A stretch of 64,000 bases of DNA from Balanoglossus misakiensis. Lineage: Eukaryota > Hemichordata. The translations under genes and the position numbers were made by a program. Positions 10,686-52,584 of the stretch are shown here, piece after piece (the first letter of the stretch is position 1; each line of letters begins with the position of its first letter). The stretch spans positions 7,874,001 through 7,938,000 of the forward strand of contig CM082589.2 of the NCBI GenBank assembly GCA_040954595.2, written 5' to 3'. The notes under the pieces are model-generated. The model was not told where the DNA came from and made no database searches. It worked only from the letters and a program-made list of their open reading frames with translations.

Positions 10686-11945
10686 AGCTCTTCCACAAGG
10701 ACTGCAGGTGAAAGAACCTCGAGATGTGGAAGATATCTTGCCACTGGCAAACCGAATCTTCAATGAGTGAAACATTATTAGCTGTGATTCCATTTACAGA
10801 GGCAATGTAAGAACACAATTAAACAAAAAAAAAAACAATCTATTCCAATTATGCAAGAATTATTGCATATAACATTGTCTAAGTTTGACTTCAATTTGGT
10901 ACCGCACATAAGATTCCATACCAGAGGGTTTAAAATGCACATTATTTACACTCACGTCATGGTCCCAAACATAAACTTTTGTCAAGAAACTACCTAACCA
11001 GACAATATACACTTCTGGTAACAGTGTACCCTTCAAGCCACTGGAATACATCACAGACAGAAAATTCTCTACAGTAAAACAAAAATTGTTCATGTAACAT
11101 GTACAGAAAGGAATTTCTACCATTGTTGAACTTGACTCAGAATGCCAGAAAGTCATGTTCACTTAGCATCACATGGTTTCATAAATTCCATTTCATAGAT
11201 TTAGGGTTGTGTGAATGAATCGTATTTGCACTGTTTTATATTTTACAAATATTGAACCAATTAAATCTCAAACTACAGTAGCTGAAGTTCATGATTACAA
11301 CTTAAAAAAAAATTCTCGAAAGTCAGTAACACATTTTAAACAACACAATCACTATTTTCAATTTGGCCTCTTTGAGATTAGAGCATGAAGACTGGTACTA
11401 TATCAAGTTGATGGACAAATTCTGACTGGATTTTCTTTGCAATGAAAGAAATATTGAGCGAGGTACCAGCCTTTCTTGTTAGCTATGAGAATATCCTCTA
11501 TGCCGGCCAGATATTAACCTTTTCAAATTTTAATTTGTGCTAACATACGGTGAGACTGATATGTTTTTTTTTTCTGAGATTTTGCAATTTGATCAATGAC
11601 AAGGCTATTTCATAGTGTTTACAAATGTTCAGATTTTCTGCTTTTTTCTAAACAAGTGCTTGTTTTTCAATTTCATTAATTTCACTAGGAAAATGTGAGC
11701 TTAGAGTTACATAACATATGGATCTGCTGGAGGGACAGGTTTTGATGTAATTTATTTAAAGAAATGCTCAAAATTAAACCAAGTATCTTTACAACAATAG
11801 TGCACATCTCATTAATAGCAAACAATATTTAAAGGAATAAAATACAATGATTCTTATGTTATGAATAAATTATGAAGTTTCCCAGGTAATAAGATTTTTA
11901 TGATAAAGTCAAGTGTTTCAAAAAGTTTTCCAACCCATAACAGTT
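10686..11945. other. 3' flank and probable 3' UTR of ARFGEF
   Basis: No independent gene seen. On the minus strand an AATAAA (complement of 11751-11756) lies about 190 nt after the ARFGEF stop codon and is the likely poly(A) signal. A 100-residue minus-strand frame at 10860-11162 has no recognisable domain and I do not call it. Confidence 0.45.
11751..11756 (-). terminator. Candidate ARFGEF poly(A) signal
   Basis: AATAAA on the minus strand about 190 nt downstream of the stop codon; no closer copy seen. Position only. Confidence 0.35.
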
Positions 11946-42327
<30,382 letters not shown>

Positions 42328-42443
42328 AATGTCCTCAACACATTACGGGTGGGTGGGGTCAGTGAAACCCAAACAAAGTGTCGTGGGCCGGGTTGATTTT
42401 CGTTGACGATATTTGAGGCGTCTCTCTTCAAGCCAACCTGTAA

Positions 42444-42469
42444 TCCGCCATGTTGTACTCATCACGTGA
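42444..42469. promoter_or_regulatory. Candidate ARFGEF promoter elements: YY1-type site and CACGTG E-box
   Basis: About 120-140 bp upstream of the ARFGEF ATG, the minus strand reads AACATGGCGG (YY1 consensus AANATGGCGG). Next to it is the palindrome ATCACGTGAT (42461-42470), an E-box of USF/MITF/TFE type. If transcription begins upstream of it, the YY1 motif's ATG opens a seven-codon upstream ORF. Motif and position only. Confidence 0.4.
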
Positions 42470-43012
42470 TCAGTCAGTTGGCAGTTTCAGTGAATCGACA
42501 AGCGGTGGCGCTGTGCTGCACACATATTGGTGCATCATATCCCCTAAACAATATCAAAAATACAGCCAGAGGACCTCGCATATTGCCATGTCAAATATTC
42601 TTAAACTCAGCATTGACTGAAATAAGTAATTTTTGAATTGAGAAGTCATCGTGCCGCTGTTGTCAAGTGATAACTTAGAAACACTGATAGTGATCGGACC
42701 AGTCTGAATGTGGGACAAGTTTGTAAACTGTGTTTAAAGGGCCACCAACACCAGGCTTATAATTATAAAAAAGCACCCTTATAACGTTGAAGTCTGAAAC
42801 CAAAACATTATAGCTTCATATTTTTTGGGGACCGGTGGGTCCATATTGGTATTGATGGAGTTCTTCTTCTTTGGGGGGGGGGGGGGGCAAGCACCAAAGG
42901 GGCGTGGCCCCTATTGTATTAATTTGCTGGCGTTTTTCTGCTTCTTCATATACCTATTCTGAGTCAATCCAGACCTTAAAACCGCTTGTAAAACTTTGTA
43001 CAATAGTCGGGG

Positions 43013-43093
43013 TAGCTGCAACAATAAAAACCTGGTGAGGTCATCCAGCCACCCAACCAGCCCGGGCCACCAAGGCTACAATTATTGTAGCTA
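43013..43093. mobile_element. 81-bp mini-MITE, TAGCTGCAA ends, 9-bp target duplication
   Basis: Left TAGCTGCAACAATAA and right TTATTGTAGCTA, flanked by TAGTCGGGG (43004-43012) and TGGTCGGGG (43094-43102), a 9-bp duplication with one change. Same family as 51606-51697. Confidence 0.75.
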
Positions 43094-43722
43094 TGGTCGG
43101 GGCCAATGCGGTCGTGCACCTGAGTCTTGGATTTTTAATAAGTCATGTTACCTGACGGCAATATTGGATTTCCCATAATTATGCATATTGCATATATCAA
43201 AATCTACAGAGCCAATCAACTTGAAATTTCTTGTGTGGCACATGTACTGTATGGTCGTCTTTGCACATTTTCTCTCATCATGATAGTGGTAGTACCAAGT
43301 CTTAGACTTTTGAGTAGTCATCAGTCATATAGGCCAATAGCCGCGATGTTGGATAGCTCAGCTGTAGGCTCATCAATTTTTGATATTTCAAATATTAGCC
43401 TAAATTATGGTAGCACAACACTTCCTTTCAGGCAGATGAGTCATCATATGACCGAAACTTGTCAAAAATACATAAGCAATTTTCCTTTGTTTAAATTTTT
43501 CGCATATGTAGTTGAGGCTAACTAATCAGGCCAGAAGTTTGGTTTTGAGTCTCAGTGGACCAGTATACGACTAAAATTTGTTGGAAAATTCCAGTACCTC
43601 TTGAACTTTGTTGACTTCATCAAAAATGTGCATATCAACACCCCATATATGAGTTTAACCTTGGAAGGACTACACCTGTCCACCCAACACTCAGCACGGA
43701 CCTCAGTCAGTCCACACTCCAT

Positions 43723-43868
43723 ACAGTCTTTTCACAAGTCTAGCGCCCTCACGCAGCCATCATGAAAGTGAACCCAATCCTCCGATCACATATGATTTTC
43801 CCATTGACCAAGCTTTGAGTTCAAATGCACCAATGGTTGTGTGAGAGTGCCAGACTTATGAAAAGGGT
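43723..43868. mobile_element. Inverted-repeat element 'CTAGCGCCCTCAC', copy 1
   Basis: CTTTTCACAAGTCTAGCGCC on the left and its partial complement ending ATGAAAAGGG on the right. A second copy is at 63793-63955. Confidence 0.65.
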
Positions 43869-44192
43869 TTATCTGCACATACACGAGAGACTGTTGGATA
43901 TAGACACGGGAGACAAGTGATTTAGCCAGATTTTGTTGAACCTTTCAAACCATTCGTGTAGAGGGAGACGGAACACGACGCACAAAATTTACAGCGTGGC
44001 GCTTCAATCAAATGTATTGAAGGAATGATAGTTGGAGATATAAACACAGGAATGCAATTTCACGCGACGCGAACTCTGTGAATAAATAAAAGATCACCAA
44101 GAAAATTGACAACGAAAAATCGGCAACTATTGTTTGAAAACTATTTAACGTTCCGAAAAGTGATACTGCATCTTCATTTATGATAAACAAAC

Positions 44193-45266
44193 AAATGAAT
44201 GGATGGATGAATGGATGAATGAATGAATGAATGAATGAATGAATGAATGAATGAATGAATGAATGAATGAATGAATGAATGAATGAATGAATGAATGAAT
44301 GAATGAATGAATGAATGAAATCAAATTGCATTCATTACCTTTACTTTCCACTATTTTCGATAATTGTTAATAAATAATGTGTATGTCATTTCTATATCGT
44401 CAGTACAATATGAAACGATGTTAATATGCAAAATCTTGTCAAAACATCATAGTACTGAATTCCAATTGAATACGAAATACAACATTCAACTCTCATTGAA
44501 GCACGCTTCGGTAATTGCAAGTTTTCATGTCTATGCTTGCAATCATTCCTATGTCATACATTGCATTACATCCCGAGGTAGAAAAGCCATGCATATTAAA
44601 GGCCCATGAGCTGCAACTTGATAAAAAATGATATGCTTTTAATTCTGTCTATTAAATGACATTGCCTGAGAGTATATCACGATAACACTTATTTATGACA
44701 AAATGGTCCAATGAATGAATGAATGAATGAATGAATGAATGAATGAATGAATGAATGAATGAATGAATGAATGAATGAATGAATGAATGAATGAATGAAT
44801 GAATGAATGAATGAATGAATGAATGAATGAATGAATGAACGAATGAATGAATGAATGAATGAATGAATGAATGAAATCAAATTGCATTCATTACCTTTAC
44901 TTTCCACTATTTTCGATAATTGTTAATAAATAATGTGTACGTCATTTCTATATCGTCAGTACAATATGAAACGATGTTAATATGCAAAATCTTGTCAAAA
45001 CATCATAGTACTGAATTCCAATTGAATACGAAATACAACATTCAACTCTCATTGAAGCACGCTTCGGTAATTGCAAGTTTTCATGTCTATGCTTGCAATC
45101 ATTCCTATGTCATACATTGCATTACATCCCGAGGTAGAAAAGCCATGCATATTAAAGGCCCATGAGCTGCAACTTGATAAAAAATGATATGCTTTTAATT
45201 CTGTCTATTAAATGACATTGCCTGAGAGTATATCACGATAACACTTATTTATGACAAAATGGTCCA
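44193..45266. repeat. 556-bp tandem duplication: (GAAT)n plus 391-bp unit
   Basis: A (GAAT)n tract (44193-44319) precedes a 391-bp unit (44320-44710). Both repeat as 44711-44875 and 44876-45266. The two 391-bp units have equal length and I see one difference (TGTATGTCAT versus TGTACGTCAT). The duplication is recent, or the assembly has artificially expanded it. The (GAAT)n tracts read as FIHS repeats on the minus strand; these are not genes. Confidence 0.95.
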
Positions 45267-45600
45267 AAAATCAAAGAATATCAGTATGGTACAGTCGAAA
45301 ATCCCCGCAATTAAAAAAAATGAAATATTGCAATGAAAAATCGAAATGTAATGTCTCATTGGAGTACATCTACTTCCATAGTTCCAGTAGATGAAAATAT
45401 GCTTTGTTTATGAAGTTTCATAGTGATTTTGCATTTCCCACGGTGGCGGCCATATTCCTTTGCTTTATTATTTATCTGGTTAAGACTTGCATATGCACTC
45501 ATACAATAAGGTTTATAGTACTTGTATTATATTCATAGACCCGGTAATTCAGTTGAGTGCATACATCTGTATGGACTTAATGTTAGTAAAGTTTGAAAAA
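45156..45600. mobile_element. TTAA-flanked MITE, family G, diverged copy
   Basis: Starts AGGCCCATGAGCTGCAACTT after TTAA and shares ACTTATTTATGACAAAATGG, TCCCACGGTGGCGGCCAT and CATATGCACTCA with the intact copies at 52585-53091 and 58637-59138. The first 111 bp also occur at 44600-44710, because the tandem duplication boundary falls inside it. The right end is degenerate. Confidence 0.75.
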
Positions 45601-45646
45601 AAATGATAGTGTTTTAATTGACAAGGCTTACTCCTGAAACATGAAA

Positions 45647-48600
45647 CTAATAATCATGATAATGTCGAGTGTCTGTTGCGTCTCGGCTGTCATGCGTACT
45701 ATAATCATATCTGTCATGGGTTGGATATGATCTGTCAAGTGATAGACCTAAATTGTGGTCACGATAATTTGTCTGTGCATGTGCAGTAAGTCCTTCATCA
45801 TACTCGTCATAATTGGAAGCCCGTCTGGATTGCTGTCGCTTTTTGTTTCTAACCATTTCGGCGTTTGCATACAAGGGCAAAGTCGCGCACTCCGAAATAT
45901 ACTCTCTTCTTGTTGCCGTGTCCCGATTACCAGTGTCTATATCTACGTCATACGGAATTTCTTCGTATATATGCATTGATCTAGTGTAGCCTTTCTGTTC
46001 GACTTTTGTCGTGTTGTTCGGCAAAGTCTTGCCAGGTTGGTAGCATGGTCTCTGCATACCAGAGGCCATTCCTTGCAGTTGTCTACCATGAGGACCCACT
46101 GCAATAGTAGAATTGTCTCTCATCATGCTATCCGCATTGCTTCCACCATTATCGGCAGTTTCTTCAAGTGTATAATATTTTGGCACAATATTCACTGCAG
46201 ACCTCGACTGCAGCGTGCCTCCGTTTCCAGCCTGTCTTGACAAACGATTCCCTTCTCTTATCTCAGCGTACACACTTTCGGCAACGTTGCCATCGTCGCG
46301 CAAATGACCAATTTGGTTTCCAGGTGAATTTTGCGTTTCTTCAGTCACGTTGTACACAACGACGCCGGTATCCGATTGTTTATCTATTCTCCTATAAAAT
46401 AAGAAATCATACAATTTTGTCACTATTAGGCCCCGAGATAACTCCAAGAAATCGAAGCGAGTCATCATGCTTAGTGGACCTGCCTTCGTTTGACAGGGGA
46501 CGTGAACAAGTTAGCAAAACACGCTTTGAGTTCAAACATACAATAAAATGTTTAGTTTTAAGTTAAAATGCGCCTCGATAATTAAAATTGAAATCTAACA
46601 TCTCGTCTCAAAAATCGAGGATAAAGATTTGGGGTCACCTTCAAAAGTTTGAATGAACAAATTGTTTCAGTTGAAGTACAGAATGTCCGCCAATTATTTA
46701 TTTAATCTCTGCGTCAACTTATGTGTGTAGATTGTCTCCAATATTTACATAGACGCATTCCAGTCAGTCAGTCAGTCAGTCAGTCAGTCAGTCAACAAAG
46801 TTTCTCATTAATACAATTCATGATCCAATCACCGATATAAACTTGACTTGCAAATCGCCCCTCAACATCAAATATTTTGTAAGTAAACTAACTTGCTGGT
46901 AAATGCATGTGCTTTGGCCAGGTGTGCAAAAAAAGGAATTGCAATTACCTTTTTCGTAGGAGAATAATAAGAAGAGCGATGGCGGCGACCACTAGTATCA
47001 GTGCCAATGCTATACCTATGGCAATTCCTGTAAGGAAACGACAACGTTATATGTTAATCAGTTCAGATATCCAACACTGACAAAGAATATAGATTCTCTA
47101 ACATTTTCAAGTATCTACCGCGCCAACAATTAATTGTTGATTCCATGCTTTCGTTGTATCAATCAAAGCCTTACCCGTATCGACGTGAGTTCCATGACGT
47201 GTTTTTGTTCCTGGGGCTGCGTCGCCATCCTCCCCATCTAACCGGATAGTGGTCTCTGCCATCGTTTCCGATGGACCTTCGGCGACACTATCTTCATCGA
47301 CAGCTAATATAAATGAAGTAAAATATTATAATTGAATTCTTTCGTTCAAGTAATTTAGTGAACTAATCTTATCCATCATTGGTGTAAGTCCGTGTTTTTA
47401 AGGAAACCATTTGCTACAATTGTCTGCAGTGTATGAAATCAGACAGCGTATTTCTGTCAGATCTTTCTGCTTCTGTCTGTCTGTCTGGAAGATGTACATC
47501 TATGCCAATCCGGACTGATGGTTGCTTCCGATAATTCGACTGATGTACATTAATCCAAGGAAATACCGATATGTTTGTGATAGGGTAGAATAAAGTTTCG
47601 TGCTTTCAAGGAATTGTCATGAAATCATAGGAGCTTGAAAAAATGACAGTGAAAATTGAAATCGGGTGAGCAACCTGCTACCTGGTTATGCTATATGTCA
47701 CCGCAATATGTGTACATGTTTTAGGTAACGTTTTACAGCAAAAGACACCTCTATCACTGCAGCACCCACCTTTAAAACGAATAATGAAACCCTTGTCTTC
47801 TCCAACACTGTTTGAGCGAAAAACAACCCGCACTGCGTTGGACCTGGTCATCAACTTTCGCGGATACTGCAGTGCAGACTGCGATCCCTGCAGGATAGTC
47901 GTCACACTCTCGCCGCTCGAAACAAACGTTTCAATGATGTGGATGACGTCATCGGGATCGGCGAGATACAGCATTGTAAGGACCAGTTCGACTCTACTCC
48001 CCGAGGGCTGAGCAATAATCCAGGTGCAGTCCGTGTTCGGTGGGTAGTTGCCGGGAAACCCGGGGGATACAATGGTGCCCTCAACGACACTGGCGGAGAA
48101 GAGGCCACCGCACGAACCCATAGAAGCTGAGGACGCAAAAACACGAATACATTTACACATTAAATCATGACATTTTGTCCGGATTTGTGAAAGAGCAACC
48201 ACTCGATGCGGCGAAGAGACCGCCCGTAGTTGACCACAACATGACCAATTATGCATGGCTGTTATACGGACTTGTAACTTATAAAGACTTTGATTAATTT
48301 TACACGATTCTGAGACTTGCCCATTGAGTGGTTTTATAGTCTGAGATTAAAAGGTTGTTGGATAGCAATAAGTCAATATAAAAATTGTCTCCCTATACAC
48401 ATCTGAGGCAACTTAACCAATATCAACAGGTGGTTTAGTTTGACAAGTATCTGCTCTATAATGGCTGTCAAATCAAATTCATTCAAGCGAAACCAAACAC
48501 CGTAGAAAATTCGACAACAGTTTACGTTCGCGTGTAATCGCATCAATTCGTGTTTTATCTTCTTCCAGATGAGCTTGAATATTAATTTATTTTGGAAAGT

Positions 48601-50888
48601 TGTTTCGAAGTTTAGAGAAGGATGACATTTGACATTGATTTGAACTACATGTACTTACAGGAATATACACTAATGTGATCCGAACCGCCGCAAATTTCAT
48701 CTTCGTTATCTGTACAAGCTGCATCACAATTACTATTTGCCACTGCGTCACTTCCGCCAAATTCAGGTGTTGATTGGATGCAATGGCATTCGTTTCCACG
48801 GACCAACCCAGCATAAGTAAACAACGGATACTGACAGAATTCCACACAACTTGCTATGGTGACGTCACACTTCCTTCCCCAGCCTAAATCATCACCATGA
48901 CGACATGATGTAGATGGCCACTGATCTGTGTTGAAAGGAACGCATCCAAAATAACCTGGCACTGAAAAAACAAAAACAAAAACAAGAATATACTCAATCT
49001 GGAATAAATGTTTCGATTGCCCAATACTGGTTGTGCGTAATAGCTGGAGTTTTGAAGATACAGTTCCTATAAACAAGAAGCAAACGTTTGTAGCAACCCA
49101 GTGCGAGAACAGACTTCATTCATTGTGTACTGTTTCAGAGACCTCCTCGTATTTGCGCTGTGATGCAGTACGCTCTGTCAACGATACTTACAATTACACC
49201 TAACACCGATGGGTTTGCACGAATCTGTTCCTTGGTTTGCAGTGGATGAAGGCTTGAAGCACTCGGACAATAAGATCTCTGGTCCATCACAGTGGAAACT
49301 GCCTGGTATGACTACAGAATGGTCGTCCTGCGGTGGATCCTGCCAAAGTGACATGGCTCCCTTTGAATTACCTGTCACAGTGAAAGAGAGGATGTTCATG
49401 CAGGTTGGTCTACTTTCAGAAAAGACGATTATTTACCAATAATGTGGAAAAAGACAAAAATGTATAAAACAGAAAATTCATAATATTATAAACATACAGG
49501 ACTGTATTGGGTTGACAGAAGAGACATGCATACCAATAGTTGTTGAGTCTCTGAGTTTTGACCAATTTCACATTTTCCCAGCAAGTTTGCATATTTTGGG
49601 GGTATATATCGAGGTGATATGCGTCTGTTAAGTTTTTGATGTGGGCAAACATACAGATATATATACCTGTACATCCATACATACAGAAGCAACCGAACCC
49701 ATAAGGTCCCATTATATTTTACCAAATGGGACCTAAAAAGGCTGACCGACAACAAAACTTATTCAGTTTCTATCATATAGTATTTATCCACTAACCATTA
49801 GATAGTCTAGTCTGACTGAACTAGTGTGTAGCCTTGCGTACAGGTCTGTACATCAAAATAAGCTTACTGATAGTATAATACAAGAACATCTCATCGACGC
49901 CAGATTGTGACTGTATGTTGCAATTGAACCCGCTATGTATTAAAGCGGTGTCGCACCCATTTAATCTGGTAAGAAATGACAAACCGATGCAAATATACGG
50001 AATGGATTTGAAGTATTTTATTGTGCAAAAAATATGTGAAATTTGCCAGCTCTAGAAGCTTGAACTGAAGATGTCCATACTTGAACGAAAAGCGAAATCA
50101 CGAGGCGTGTGAACGGCAGTGGTTTATGCACTAATCACTCAAGTTGACAATGGAATTTAAATATAGAATAGTTGGACAATGCCTTGTCATGAGGTTTGAG
50201 TAAAAGCGCATTCAGTATATATAGATTCAGAGCTATTCAGATGCAAATCCGCATCTGAAACTCCTTTGGTTAAAATACGCATCTATTGATTCTGTCTAGT
50301 GTTTGTAATGTAAACTGATTGAATATGCGTGGATGGACATTGCAAGAACGAACGACATGTTCCGAATGGCGTTGTGCTTACCGAGATTTCTGCATAGGAT
50401 ATCTGCCACGTTCATATTCCACTCGTTGATGCACACACCGGTCCAAGATCCGTCCTTCAAAATCTCCACCCTTCCTTCGAACGGTGTCTCTCCGCCCATC
50501 AAGCGAATATTGTCGTCGATGACTAAGTAAAGAGTTAAAAAGTGACGAGATTTTTTAATTATACGCGAAAACAGCGACACTCATCTGTATGTTCAAATCT
50601 CCACCGCCGTAGACGGCAATTCCACGTTTTTTATTTTAATTGTATTCTTGGACCCTGAGATGTTTTTGTCCAGAGCTGAAAGTTTTCGTCTGCAACTTAA
50701 CAGACTATCGTAGATAGACGCCTTCTCAAAAATTTCTCAATTCCGGATACGATGTCAAAATGAACTTTGAAATATTAGTTAAACTCGCAGAACAATCAAA
50801 TGTGAAATTTACCTGTTTGAGCAGAAATACTTGTAACAAGTAGAAGTGTTATTGTCCTAACCATAGGTATCCTTGGCGTGAACTTCAT
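45647..50888 (-). CDS. SRCR-WSC-CUB single-pass receptor with tyrosine-rich tail, eight exons
   Basis: Exons: 50813-50888, 50382-50522, 49192-49371, 48659-48961, 47770-48126, 47175-47303, 46949-47027, 45647-46391; all phases agree, giving 669 residues. Signal peptide 1-24 (TITLLLVTSISA). SRCR domain about 26-132, split over two exons, with six Cys. WSC domain 133-233 (YAGLVRGNECHC ... EICGGS). CUB domain 234-352 (SPGFPGNYPPNTDCTW). Acidic stalk 353-395. TM helix about 397-418, followed by RKRR. Cytoplasmic tail 422-669 with about 18 Tyr. Motifs: SVYAEI (Y463, ITIM-like), IYEEI (Y564, Src-SH2 type), YANA (Y596, Grb2-SH2 type). WSC-CUB-TM is the Kremen order, but no kringle is present. The ligand is unknown. 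The exon model is inferred from splice signals. Confidence 0.9.
46764..46795. repeat. (CAGT)n microsatellite
   Basis: About eight tandem CAGT/GTCA units in the last intron of the receptor gene. Confidence 0.9.
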
Positions 50889-51179
50889 CTCGAAAATAAT
50901 GACCGTCAAACGGTGTCTGTAGACTAGTTCTGGGAGGAAACGTTCCTCCAACTCACTCACTCACTCACTCAATGGATTAACAGGCAGTGACATGTGACGG
51001 AGGCTGCTTCTTCCGGTTATCTACTTTCATGAGACTGACGCGAATGACGCCGCCCCAAGGTTTATGCGCCAACCCACTTTCCGACGCAGCAACTTTTGTG
51101 AAGTTCTACAGCTGTGTCAATAGACGAGACTTTGAATTTGCAAATGGAATTTCGTGTGCAAACACGCTTACCCGGAAAC

Positions 51180-51255
51180 AGTTTAGACAATACAATGACA
51201 TACAATTCAATGAAATACAATGCAATACAATTCAATGAAATACAATACAATACTT
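51180..51255. repeat. Imperfect (AATAC)n / AATTCAATG minisatellite
   Basis: Irregular tandem AATACA, AATTC and AATGA units just upstream of the receptor gene. Low complexity, non-coding. Confidence 0.75.
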
Positions 51256-51546
51256 TACCTAGAGAAATGATTACTAGTATATCGGATTACTGTTATAAAT
51301 TAAAGCTGCAAGCAGCGTTGGTGGGGCCCAATGTAAATTATAATCATAAAGTCGGATGTTTCAAGAAGTTAAGCAATACTTTTATAATTATATCATACAG
51401 TTTTACAGTTTCAGGATGAAGTTGGTGTGATTACTATAGTACTAGGGGGCTGACTGTGAAGTATATATGACAGAGCAAAACAACAGAAAGCCCTATTAAA
51501 CTGTATGTTTGAATAATAAAACAAACAGTGACAGTAACTATCAACC

Positions 51547-51901
51547 TGATTAAAATCAGATGTAGGGAACGGCGACGTCTTTTACTTACGCGGCACGGTA
51601 TTCTTTAGCTGCAATGATTGTATATGTTGAGTGGTGTGTATGCAGCCTACCGCCAGTCAACCTAGCAGCACCCGTCCCGCTACAATCATTGCAGCTAGGT
51701 ATTCTTGTGCTGTCGCCTCACACTACATCTGACTGTGTGGAGTGACCGTGATCTGACCGACTCCCATAGAAGCTCCCGTTCAACCCCCCGTTGCGGCCAG
51801 GCCAATCAGTTTGCATGTTACGTATGAGGCGACACCATAAGAAAACCGTACCGCGTAAGTAAAACGTCGCCGCTCCCTTACATCTGATTTTAATCAGATT
51901 G
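51547..51901. mobile_element. MITE family D, copy 2, carrying a nested mini-MITE
   Basis: Same ATTAAAATCAGATGTAGGG ends as 23176-23491. Compared with that copy, the sequence after CGGTATTC is interrupted by a 92-bp insertion. The remaining arms (ACGGCGACGTCTTTTACTTA and complement) are close to perfect. Confidence 0.82.
51606..51697. mobile_element. 92-bp mini-MITE nested in family D, 9-bp target duplication
   Basis: Ends TAGCTGCAATGATTGTA and its exact complement, flanked by GGTATTCTT at 51597-51605 and 51698-51706. A 9-bp duplication points to a Mutator-like mobilising enzyme. Related copy at 43013-43093. Confidence 0.88.
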
Positions 51902-51969
51902 AATACCTATAGACAGTAGAGGGAACACGCAAGAGTGACGCACTCTGAAACCAAGCAAATGGATCTCCA

Positions 51970-52380
51970 TCAAATATAGTAGGATGATGCAGGTGCATGA
52001 ATTTTAGGAGGCCAGAACTGGTGGCTCACTGCGAAAGTTCCCTGGTGGAAGGCGTTCCTGTTAAATCTCAGGTCTAGTTTAGAAGTGTCCGTGGCTTTAG
52101 TATGTGACACGATCGTGTGTCCAATGGAACATTTCACTTCAACCACCATTTTATGCGGTTCAGTCTGTGTTAAGGCGAGGAAGATGTACAATGTATAATA
52201 ATTTCCACGTAATTTGAAGAGGTTGACAGCAAACCAAATTGCATACTACTTCTCCTCGGTATCTGTAGCCTGTATAAAACTTTATTGAAAACAATAAAAT
52301 ACGAGTAAAAGCCTAACATGTTAGCAAAATCATGCACTTGTAAAACACAACCGTGTGTGCCATTGATAAATTGCTTATAT
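51970..52380. other. Intergenic, unassigned short frames
   Basis: Minus-strand frames at 51970-52191 (73 codons, ends PPKIHAPASSYYI) and 52170-52406 overlap each other. I recognise no domain and no linked splice pattern, so they are recorded but not called as genes. Confidence 0.3.
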
Positions 52381-52393
52381 GTACTATATAAAT

Positions 52394-52569
52394 CACAGGC
52401 ACTCAAGACGATCGCTTCGCGATGGGGGGGGGGGGGCTGCAGTTCGCGATGGGGTGGGGGTGGGGGGCTTCAGTACTTTATATTTAGGGGTACTGAAGCC
52501 CCCACCCACACCCCATCGCGAACTGCAGCCCCCCCCCCCATCGCGAAGCGATCGTCTTGAGTGCCTGTG
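52394..52569. mobile_element. 176-bp G/C-rich foldback element with 8-bp target duplication
   Basis: The ends CACAGGCACTCAAGACGATC form one nearly perfect hairpin with ~75-bp arms and a short TATATTTAGGGG-type loop. Each arm carries poly-G or poly-C tracts. It is flanked by ATATAAAT at 52386-52393 and 52570-52577. An 8-bp duplication suggests a hAT-type origin. The G runs on one strand could form a quadruplex; their lengths may be unreliable. Confidence 0.9.
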
Positions 52570-52584
52570 ATATAAATGACCTTT

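Larger units (their letters stand above)
42640..44190. other. Intergenic between ARFGEF and the SRCR-WSC-CUB gene
   Basis: No gene recognised. It holds a poly-G tract (42869-42887), a small MITE (43013-43093) and an inverted-repeat element (43723-43868). A 126-codon plus-strand frame at 43145-43525 has no recognisable domain and starts in MITE-rich sequence, so I do not call it. Confidence 0.5.

Noticed and set aside
43145-43525. 126-codon plus-strand frame between ARFGEF and the receptor gene
   Set aside because: No domain, no codon bias, AT-rich, flanked by MITEs; length is plausible by chance.
44008-44331. Minus-strand frames made of FIHS repeats (also 44689-44907)
   Set aside because: They are translations of the (GAAT)n microsatellite, open in several frames; no start context, no domain.
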